From Scenedesmus sp. ARA3 (lineage: Eukaryota > Chlorophyta > Chlorophyceae > Sphaeropleales > Scenedesmaceae), in NCBI GenBank assembly GCA_004335835.1, contig RWJK01001659.1:1-64000 (forward strand): DNA of 64,000 bases, written 5' to 3'. Shown here one piece after another: positions 56,687 through 64,000 of the stretch. The translations under genes and the position numbers were made by a program. Numbering within the stretch: the first letter of the stretch is position 1; the number at the start of each line of letters is the position of its first letter. A model generated the notes under the pieces. The model saw only the letters and a program-made list of their open reading frames with translations, was not told the DNA's origin and searched no databases.

Positions 56687-59600
56687 TGAGTGAGAAAAAT
56701 TTGCCTGGTATGTGTGTGGCCCCACAGGTATCATCAAAGGCCTTGCTGATGTGTGGAGTCTCCTCAACAAATGACATTTGAGTGTACTACCACCAACTGT
56801 TGACCGCTGGTACGAAACTTCAGCGCACCCAAACATGCCTCTAGCTGTTGCCTGCCAGGCTGTTGACAGACGGCAGATGGCTGGATGACGTACATGGCTC
56901 AAACCGGCTGGGCAGCAGGCAGAAGTCCGTAGCGCGCAGCAGCAGCTCCTTTGCGCCCATCCATCAACGACACCACCCCTCAGCCAAATAACCGACTCAC
57001 AATAGCGCCACTCACATGGCTCAAACCTGCTGGGAAGCAGGCAGAAGTCAGTGGCCCGCAGCAGCAGCTTCTTCTCAGCGCCAGCCACGTAGCGGTCCAG
57101 CGGGCAGAACATACGCCCAGGGAAGGCCCCTGACAGCTGCAACGAACACAGCTTGGCGGCTGCTGCGCTGCCAACAGGGTCACCTGCACATGCACATGAT
57201 GTGTGGAAAAGGAGCACAGGCAGGCAGCAGGCAGGGTCATTAGCAATCCAGGCAGCTGCAGCGCACACAGCTTGGCAGCAGCAGCGCTTCCAATGGGGTC
57301 ACCTGATGTGTAAAGATACAAGCACAGCAGGCAGGGGAAGCATGGTGACAGGCAGGTTCAGCATTGCATACGTATGTGTTTTTGCATTGACACAAGTGTA
57401 TTGGGGTGTGCTGCTGTGGGCTGTGTTCCTGGCTGAATGCAACATAGCTGAAGCTGAGCGCTTGCCAACAGTATAAGCAGCAGACGCACAAACGCAAGCC
57501 GGGTATGCATGTGAACTCTGAGCAGCGCTGCATGCAGTACATGGCATACTGCAAACCTCATCTGAGCGACAGCCCGAGCTGAGCTGGTTGCAGCTTCCAA
57601 TCCTTTCAGGTGTTAGTGGTGGCGTATGCCGCGCAAGGACACCCGTGTCACCCCCCCCCCTCCTCTATTGCAAGCCTGGCATTGCACGCGTTGGGCGCAC
57701 CTGCTGGGCCCACCACCACCAGCTGCAGCACCGGGTGCCTCGCCAGAAGCGCGCCAATGACATCCACACATTTCTGCTGAGTAAGGTTGTACGGTTGTAC
57801 TGCTGCCCAGAAAGCTGAGTATTTGTCAACGCCTTGAGCATCAAAACACACACGCACAAGCCAAGCAGGCAAACCTATAGGCCACTGAACAGAGCAGCAC
57901 TGCTTGCAGCTACCCCAGCCCAACCCATTCACCTGCCGGCCCCACCACCACCAGCTGCAGCAGCGGGTGCCTCGCCAGCAGCGCCGCCGCCGCCTCCGCA
58001 ATCACATCCACGCCCTTCTGCTGCGTCAGCCTCCCCACAAAGGCCGCCAAGCTGTACTGCTGCCCCCTTGACAGCCCATACAGCGTCTGCAGCTGCACTT
58101 TACAGCTTGATTTGAGGGCAAGGACGGCATCCAAGCTCATGGAGTCGTCTGCTGCCAGGCTGTCTGAGGTGTCCAGGGCGTTGGTGATGCCTCGCATGTG
58201 GGTGGCGTCTGGGCGGCCGAGGGGCACCAGGTCCCAGAAGCAGGACAGCTTCTTACTGATCTGTGCAGCGTACCTGCGGCGATTTGTTTCAAGTGAAGCA
58301 GCACGTCAAAAAAGGCAGCGACAGCTTGGAAAACCACAGCAGCGCTTGCACGCCATGCTGTGCAGCGCATACAAAGCAGAGCAGTTCCCAACAACCTTTC
58401 TTCCAACAGCATACATATGTAGGATATGCTGTAAAAGGCAACTGCACACCTAGGCGAGACTGCCACCACGCCGCAGCCGAGCTGGTGCAGCCGCATGTGT
58501 TTGACTGCGCCGCGCAGCACGTCCAGGGCGCCGTTGTGCTCTGTGAGAGGGGCTGCCTCGGGGGTGAGGTTGAGGTGCTCGTACACCTGCACGGCGTTCA
58601 GCAGCAACACAACAGGCAACCAGCGAGCATCTCACGACAACCCGAGTACAGAGCTGCTGCTTGTCTTTGCAGCGGTGCCACACCGTACAATCACTTGCCG
58701 CACAGAGAGCGCACTGCAGGTGCCATTGAGCTTTAGTGGCAGCATAGGCATGCCACGTTTGCATACGAAATGCTAAGTGGTGGAGCTACATTATGCATGA
58801 AATCCTCACGACGCTGCGCCAGCCACAGCCTGTGGCTGTCATGCGCAGTATGCTCCTGCGGTGCAAAAGGCATCAGTGTGTCACCTTCCTCATACCATAG
58901 GATTATAACAAACAGCAGCCAACCCAACCAGACCAGACAGCGCGCAACACGGTGTGGTCAACAAAGGCAACCGGCGTTGTGTGCAGCAGAGGAACCGCCA
59001 GCCCTGAAATAGATTACCTCCAAGCATGATCAGGAATTCACAAGGAGCACAACGGGGTACTAGTAACAGCATCCGTGACATCACGCACACAGACCTTCAC
59101 TCACCCGCAGCACCTTCTCCAGTGCAATCACCATTGGGAAGCTGAACGCACTCGAAGCTCCACCGGCTTTGACAAAGTCTGCCACCACGCCCATTGATAG
59201 CGAGATATTGTCCACGAGGAACAGCTCCCCCACAGTGAAGGAGCTGTTGCGGATTTCAGACGTTAGCGCAGCACACAAGGACTGCATGCAAGTGTGGCGT
59301 GTTTGGAGGTAGCAGGAGGTAGAAGCGGCAGGAGCGCGCAGGCGGTAAGGCAGGTGAGTGAGAGACAGAACACAAAGGCCGGGAGAGGATAGGAAGCTGA
59401 ATACGCTTGAAGCTCTGCCTGCTGTGACAGTTTCCGCAACCACGCGCATTGACAGCGAGATGTTGTCCATAAGAAACACCTTCCCCACAGTGAACGTGCT
59501 GTTGCTGATGCTGGCCGTCAGTGCAGCACGGAAGGACTGCACGGGCGAGCGGTGTTGACAGAGGAAGCAGGGGCAGGAGTGTGCAGGCAGGCAGGCAGGT

Positions 59601-61046
59601 GCAGTGAGCGGGAGCACACACACAGGTGGGGAGAGGTTGATGTGCTGTCGCTGATGCCGGCAGTGACTGCAGCGCGGAAGGCTTGGCATGTGGCAGGTAG
59701 TTGCCAGGTATGACAGAGGCAGGCATGTGCAGGCAGGCAGGTGGCGGGTTGCAGTGAGAGGTCCAGTCTGCTTCTTATGGCAGTGCAACCTGGACAACAA
59801 CCCCAAGCAACTTACTGCTTGCTGCGTGCTGTTTGAAGCCGGAGCATGTTGCAGGACATGCTGCACAAGCTGTGCAGCAACACTACAGGCCACAGAGCAA
59901 GCGGCACCTTCCAGCTGCTTGAAGTTGCTTGACTGCTTCATAGCACATGGTGCTAGCTTGCAAGGTTGAATTGGGTGGCTGCTGAAAACGAGCTAGGAGG
60001 AATCTAGGGCTTTGCTTACTGTGTCGGAGTGACCTGCAGCATCCAGTCGCAGCCCATCAGGCTTGTACGCAGCCAGTGTGTGGTCAAACACATGCTGCAT
60101 GCGTGTCAACACCCCAGGGCTGCTGTGGTTGAGGTCAGGTAGGCCAGACCTGAACCAGGCGCAGCCCATCTACATGTGATGTGAGCTGAACTATTGTAGG
60201 TTATTGTTGATTAGTTTCTTCAAAGCTTTCAACTCTGCTTTGCTTACCGTGTCGGAGTGCCCTGCTGCATCCAATTGCAGCCCATCAGGCTTGTACGCAG
60301 CCAGCGTGTGCTCAAACACCTGCTGCATGCGGGACAGCACCCCGGGACTGCTGTGGTTGAGGTCAGGTAGGCCTGCCAGCTTGCAGTGCTTGAAGCTGGC
60401 TGCTGCTGCTGGGCTGGCAAAGATGCCTGCTGGGTCTATGTCGCAGTAGGGGCCGTAGCAGCCTGCAGCAGGTGGCGAGAGGCACAAAAGGGCACACATG
60501 CAAGCGACGAAAAGCGCACAGTGGCAAAAAAGCACGCCCATGTTCATAAGCAAAGCCAGGAGAGGTTTTGCAGCAGTGCCGTGTGCAACGATGGTGGCCT
60601 ACTGTGCACAGTCACCACTTGCAGCTGCAGCAGGCAGCAGCGCTTGCTGATCAGCCATGTGCTGCCTCAAATTAGGCGGGAAGTTGCTGCATTACCAGCA
60701 ACATTTGCAGCTGCTGCTGCAAGCGGGATCATCAAGCTCACCGTTGCAGTCGTGGTAGTCGCTGCTTGCATTGAAGGGGTTGAAAGATGACACGTCACCA
60801 TGGCCCATGTGATTGATGACCATGTCAAACATGACCAGCATGCCACCTGTGACAGTGTGAAGGGGCAGATGCAGGCGGTGCAGTGGGTGCATTGTTGTCA
60901 AATGCTGATCACAGGAGCAGCAACAGGCGACAGAACAGGTGCTGGTGCTGCTGATATAAGAGCACTGCCAGCTGCAGATCGGGGTAGAGGCAGCTGCTGC
61001 AGCAGTCCAGGGGCTGCCTGTACGAGTCAACAGCCTGCAGTTGCTG

Positions 61047-61088
<42 letters not shown>

Positions 61089-61209
61089 TGCTGTTCACAT
61101 GTGGTGCCTGGCAGTAGTGCATGGCTGCGAGCTGAAGAGTGAGGGAGTACCCTTGCCAGCTGACAGACCAGCAACAAGCATGTTACAATCAGGAGGTGAC
61201 AAGTAGGCG

Positions 61210-61244
<35 letters not shown>

Positions 61245-62573
61245 CAGCTCCATACATGCTGCCTGCGGGCATGCTCACTGTTGTGGCATTTGTGCACCAG
61301 CGCCTGCAGCTGCTGCTGGCTGCCAAATGCGGGGTTGAGGGTGAAGAGGTCTGCTGGCCAGTAGCCATGATAGCCGGCTGCCCCAACAGCATCACTGCCC
61401 TGCAGCAGAGACAATGCAGCATGCAAGCAGGTGTCATAAGCAGCTGGTTTACAGCAACAGCCGCAGATCTTGCAGCATGACACGCACAAATGAAGTAAAA
61501 TGCAGCACTGCACCTTACTGATGTAACTCGGTGTGCGCGCTGCTGTCGGGTGGGAACAGTGACAGCTGACACATGCTGGCGTCAGTGTTGCGTCAGCCAG
61601 ATGCCTCGTACCGCTGCTGGCAATCATCATGCCTGCATTTGTATCCATGCAGACTTCTGCTGCTCTCATCCTAGGTGCTCAATGCTGCATTTGAAAATAT
61701 TATCAGCTCACCTGCTTAGACACCGGGCTGATCCAGACTGCATCAAAGCCCATGTCAGTTATGTAATTCAGCCGCTTTGACAGGCCCTCCCAGGTACCGC
61801 CACAGTAGCTGTCGAGGTCGCTGCAGGGCTGCCCCCAGCAGTCCGAGGGAGCAAAGCGGTCCGTGACAACCTGCATGGATATAAATACAAATGACGAAGT
61901 GCATTGTGGCGAGGTTTCAGCTGTTGTAAGTGGTCCAAGAGCATGTCGTGCATGCCCTCGCACTGTGAGTACTGTGACAGCAGCTTTTGAAGCAGGGCTG
62001 CCCCCAGCAGTCCGAGGGTTCAAAGCGGTCCGTGAACACCTGCATGGATATAAAAGCAACTGACAATTGGGATGTACTGCGCTTTGAAATGTTGTGGAGG
62101 TGTGGATGCTGGTTGCATTGCGCTTGCAAGCCGATTGGCAAGTGCCACTGGAGGACATGTACATGTGTGCATGCATACACAGATGCGCAGAACAAGGCAG
62201 GAAGGCAGGCGCGATGCGCTCTGCTGCTCAGACAAATGTGAAGCACAGCCGCTACATTGGCTTGATGATAGAAGTGAATGTTTTGTCAGTGCATTACAGG
62301 CTTGTGATCTATGTATGCAGCTGTACAGCACAGGCGCTGCGCTGCATGCCAGGCGACACACCATGGTTGTGTGCCTAATTGCAGGAGACAACAGCCTGCC
62401 CCAATGTCTTCCAAGCCTCGTAAGCCGTCAAAACACATCCCAAAATCAAACACTCGCACCTGGTAGATCGTGCGGGAGCGCCACTCATCAGCTGGGGCTG
62501 CGTGGGCAACTGGAGCAAAGCTCGCTGCCGCAAGCGACAGGCCCAGGAGCAGGCTCAAGACGAATGATCTCAT
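51589..62573 (-). CDS. AGS1: Alpha-1,3-glucan synthase-like protein: amylase domain + GT5 + multi-pass membrane domain
   Basis: Exons: 62573-62460, 61870-61712, 61399-61279, 60846-60742, 60462-60248, 59281-59105, (unresolved), 58586-58450, 58273-57933, 57183-57016, 56616-56535, 56055-55878, 55680-55207, 54767-54644, 54144-53921, 53670-53315, 53045-52771, about 52281-52142, 51884-51589; about 1,220 aa. A signal peptide (1-26, cleavage after AHA) leads to a GH13 amylase domain: IYQVVTDRFAPSDC, YCGGTWEGL, YHGYWPADLF, DMVINHMG, DGLQLDAAGH (nucleophile Asp) and VGELFLVDN (acid Glu). The GT5 part matches fungal Ags1: HMRLHQLGCGVVAVSPRYA, AAFVGRLTQQKGVDVI, FPGRMFC, DFCLLPSRFEPCGLVDIGFG, HDTGGLGKMPG and ALARRFPVEGM. 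After a Gln/Ser linker come about nine hydrophobic helices to the end. Fungal homologues make cell-wall alpha-1,3-glucan at the plasma membrane. Odd: the GT5 N-half with KTGGL is absent; exon 52281 needs a one-base shift; several exon ends are duplicated. Two separate genes (amylase; synthase) remain possible. Confidence 0.83.
52035..52190 (-). repeat. Donor-side copy of a glucan-synthase exon end
   Basis: The exon end coding for VVSMWQFLGIMNGSG (52142-52190) recurs at about 52040-52085 as VISMWQCLGIMIGSG followed by GTGCGA. The spacing is about 100 bp. Confidence 0.8.
52225..52562 (-). repeat. Acceptor-side triplication of a glucan-synthase exon start
   Basis: The exon start coding for GVMLGVSALLDLAMGGRSS occurs three times: 52225-52281 (continues into the full exon), about 52325-52381 and about 52500-52551. 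The copy joined to the full exon has lost one base relative to the other two, which breaks phase with the preceding exon. Confidence 0.85.
53315..53485 (-). repeat. In-frame duplicated segment within a glucan-synthase exon
   Basis: TQAYHHMHLSCRRQWPLLQH (53429-53485) is followed in the same open frame by TQAYHHMQLSCRRQWALLQH (53315-53375). The phase to the next exon (53045) fits only if the exon extends through the second copy. Confidence 0.75.
54080..54376 (-). repeat. Acceptor-side triplication of a glucan-synthase exon start
   Basis: The exon start coding for FWLGAKLKPATY occurs at 54090-54144 (genuine), about 54205-54262 and about 54318-54376. Spacing is about 117 bp, with a shared spacer containing GTAACAGATGC. 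Confidence 0.88.
54715..55015 (-). repeat. Acceptor-side array of a glucan-synthase exon start (3 copies)
   Basis: The exon start coding for DVLVGSRPLYGLHLQDSIL is at 54715-54767 (genuine). Copies DALVGSRRLRGLHLHENLL (54838-54887) and a further diverged one (about 54950-55000) lie upstream, separated by CAG-rich spacers. Confidence 0.88.
56270..56590 (-). repeat. Donor-side array of a glucan-synthase exon end (3 copies)
   Basis: The exon end coding for GHDTGGLGKMPG is at 56535-56580 (genuine). Copies lie at about 56412-56460 and 56285-56340, about 121 bp apart. The spacer TAAGTTTGCATAAAACCCTC is identical between the first two. Confidence 0.9.
56617..56690. repeat. CAG/CTG tract at a 3' splice site
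   Basis: Two blocks of CAG repeats (CTG on the transcribed strand) run up to the acceptor of the 56616 exon. This is one of many acceptors here preceded by CTG repeats. Confidence 0.9.
56885..57075 (-). repeat. Donor-side copy of a glucan-synthase exon end
   Basis: The exon end coding for RATDFCLLPSRFEPC (57016-57065) recurs at about 56893-56945 (RATDFCLLPSRFEPC again, then a different flank). Confidence 0.88.
57120..57305 (-). repeat. Acceptor-side copy of a glucan-synthase exon start
   Basis: The exon start coding for GDPVGSAAAAKLCSLQL (57137-57183) recurs at about 57255-57303 as GDPIGSAAAAKLCALQL. The same exon is thus duplicated at both ends. Confidence 0.88.
57690..58035 (-). repeat. 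Donor-side copy of a glucan-synthase exon end
   Basis: The exon end coding for LLARHPLLQLVVVGPAG (57933-58030) recurs at about 57697-57785 (LLARHPVLQLVVVGPAG) with a shortened upstream part. Confidence 0.88.
59105..59700 (-). repeat. Acceptor-side array of the amylase-domain exon (3 copies)
   Basis: The exon 59281-59105 (SEIRNSSFTVGELFLVDN) has a long copy at about 59395-59540 (SISNSTFTVGKVFLMDN) and a short one at about 59630-59690. The long copy keeps an open frame through ISLSMRVVAE, but its acid Glu codon position reads GKV. Confidence 0.85.
60017..60400 (-). repeat. Donor-side copy of an amylase-domain exon end
   Basis: About 135 bp coding for LAAYKPDGLQLDAAGHSDT and preceding residues (60248-60380) recur at 60017-60153 with few changes, including the catalytic-Asp motif and the donor. 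Confidence 0.88.
61038..61090. repeat. CTG repeat in intron
   Basis: About 15 CTG units lie in the intron between the third and fourth exons of the glucan-synthase gene. Confidence 0.9.
61815..62055 (-). repeat. Acceptor-side copy of the first amylase exon
   Basis: The exon start coding for VVTDRFAPSDCWGQPC (61815-61870) recurs at about 61990-62042 as VFTDRFEPSDCWGQPC. Both are preceded by a TATATCCATGCAG-type acceptor. Confidence 0.88.
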
Positions 62574-63571
62574 AGACAATACGGTAATATTGTTGTTGGA
62601 TGCTATTTAGCTTTGTCGAGGCGACGCCCGCGCCTGCCAATGCTCTCGTGAAATCATCACGGAACACGATCTGGGTGGCTAGTTCAATAAAAGGCTGACT
62701 TATTGACAGATCAGGTGTTCCTTCAATATATCGAATGCTTTGCATCGTGTCAACATATATCTGGCATTGGTGTGCACGTCTCGTCAGAAGAACGCCGGGG
62801 TGGTTGTCGCGGTAACAGTCGCAACCGTCGAGGTAACCTGCACGCCTTAGTCTCGTGTGCACTAGGAGCAAAATTTAAGGGCAAAGCTACAAAGCTAACC
62901 AATGCTTCAAACGATTCTTCGCCTTGTTCCTGCGTCCGAGGTGACAATGCGAGAGAGGTAATGAGATTGGTAGAATTACATGCGGGTCCGGCCGCCATCT
63001 GAACAAGGTCAGAGAAACCAGAACCGACTACTTCAATTGATATTAAAAATGAATCGAAAACGTGGCACATCCTTGCGCGCCAACTCCTGGTGCATGGAAT
63101 GCAGGGGAACCTCGATGCACCTATCCTTGGACGTCAATCACAAGTCACCGTCTGCCCGGCCATCACTGACGATGACCGAGTGCATCAGCGAATACAGAGT
63201 ATTGGTATGCATTAAAAACCGAGCTGGACTACCAGACTCAGGCCTGCAGGCCTGCAGTAGCTGCTCCAGGTTATGTATGAAGAAACACCAGCCAGTTACC
63301 ATTGTTACCAATGTGCGGCCACGTGGCCCGGTGCACGTGCACCAGCTGGCTGCAGCCCACCCATCAAAGAGCCAAGGAACATACGCAGTCGTACTGCGCG
63401 TCAATTAAGAGAGAACACAGCTGCATCAGAACTGCTCCACATCCACGTAGGACCTAGGCACCAGCCCCTGTGCCCCATCGCCGTCCCTGGCCACCTCTCA
63501 GGGGACACAAGCGTGCAAGAAAGAAAACAAGCGTGCACGCTGTCCACTAAAGCCACGAAGGACAGCGGCCC
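62574..63571. promoter_or_regulatory. Promoter side of the glucan-synthase gene and 3' region of the SH3 gene
   Basis: Both flanking genes are on the minus strand, so about 1 kb here holds the glucan-synthase promoter. It is less GC-rich than the genes. A copy of the SH3 terminal codons lies at 63424-63486. No further gene was recognised. Confidence 0.5.
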
Positions 63572-63640
63572 TTAGAACTGCTCGACATCCACATAAGAGC
63601 TAGGCACCAGCCCCCGCGCTCCATCGCCGTCCCTTGCCAC
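63424..63640 (-). repeat. Copy of the SH3 terminal coding segment beyond the stop
   Basis: The segment coding for GLVPSSYVDVEQF (63575-63640) recurs at about 63424-63486, downstream of the stop codon, with substitutions. Confidence 0.75.
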
Positions 63641-64000
63641 AGCGTACCAGCCGTCCACCTCGGACTCCACCCACAGCGAGTCACCCACTGCCACGCTGAG
63701 CTCGCCCTCGGCTTCGGCATCAAATGCGTACAGCACGCGCACCTGCACTCGGCAGCAGCAGCAGCAGTAGCAGCACAAATTGTGAATTCAAAAGCAGCAT
63801 GTGCATAGCCGCCCACTGCCACGCGGAGCTCGCCCTTGGCCTCCGCATCAAATGCGCACAGCAGGCGCACCTGCAGCGACACAGCACATGCAAAACATGC
63901 AGTGATGTGAAGCTTGAAAAAACAATGGCAGCAGCATCACTTAACTAACGTGGGCCTGCGCATCGAAAGCGTACAGGACGCCCAGCTACAGCAAAGCACG
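63572..64000 (-). CDS. SH3-domain protein, C-terminal exon (5' part outside window)
   Basis: The last exon (63742-63572, 56 codons and TAA) is a complete SH3 fold: VRVLYAFDAEAEGELSVAVG, the acidic RT loop, a GWYAV in place of the usual Gly-Trp-Trp, and a closing GLVPSSYVDVEQF. SH3 domains bind proline-rich peptides in endocytic and signalling scaffolds. An SH3 at the extreme C-terminus is common in such adaptors. Upstream are two acceptor-side copies of the exon start (about 63826-63870 and 63950-63990), so the previous real exon lies beyond the window. The rest of the protein is unknown. Confidence 0.72.
63690..63990 (-). repeat. SH3 exon acceptor array (3 copies)
   Basis: The exon start VLYAFDAEAEGEL with acceptor is at 63690-63742 (genuine). 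Copies lie at about 63820-63870 (LLCAFDAEAKGEL) and about 63950-63985 (VLYAFDAQA), about 120 bp apart. Confidence 0.82.

Overview
The window is nuclear DNA of a eukaryotic green alga, most likely a chlorophyte of the Chlorophyceae (Chlamydomonas/Scenedesmus-like). The genes are intron-rich with GT-AG introns (donors mostly GTGAG/GTGCG), TGTAA polyadenylation signals occur, CAG/CTG repeats are everywhere, and the gene set fits: an ATM kinase, a sterol C-24 methyltransferase, a stand-alone CaMKII-hub protein and a 148-residue calmodulin. There is one assembly gap (21328-21377, inside a CAG tract). No tRNA, rRNA, CRISPR or intact transposon was recognised. Exon models were built by hand from splice signals, reading-phase continuity and remembered family motifs; no search was run.

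Layout, left to right: the 3' end of an ATM kinase gene (+, 25-1919); a TRIC-type cation channel (+, 2686-5384); a very large ZNFX1-like helicase/zinc-finger gene (-, 24859-6082, 34 exons, 2734 aa, every splice phase agreeing); a CaMKII-association-domain protein with a probable transit peptide (+, 25920-27544); sterol methyltransferase SMT1 (-, 35064-29288, 8 exons, 346 aa); a divergently transcribed HD-domain phosphohydrolase (+, 35473-37562); a calmodulin (-, 39661-38403); a large coiled-coil/low-complexity protein (-, 44534-40546); a BTB-BACK protein (-, 48168-46172, with one in-frame TGA); an alpha-1,3-glucan-synthase-like gene (-, 62573-51589: secreted amylase domain, then GT5 glycosyltransferase, then multi-pass membrane domain); and the last exon of an SH3 protein (-, 63742-63572, running off the right edge).

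The most unusual property is structural. At a large share of exon-intron boundaries, a segment made of the exon end plus its splice site has been tandemly duplicated into the neighbouring intron, in two to five diverged copies. In SMT1 most introns show it, on the donor side, the acceptor side or both. The same is seen in the glucan-synthase gene, the ZNFX1-like gene, calmodulin and the SH3 gene, and even past two stop codons. This looks like a recurrent intron-growth process that leaves arrays of decoy splice sites. At one exon of the glucan synthase a duplicated block appears to have entered the reading frame. The second notable item is the glucan-synthase-like gene itself: its domain order is that of fungal cell-wall Ags1, but the first half of its GT5 domain is missing.

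The genes do not form one pathway. SMT1 and the HD gene share a 408-bp divergent promoter, TRIC and the ZNFX1-like gene converge on a palindromic TGTAATTACA, and calmodulin and the CaMKII hub are both calcium-signalling components.
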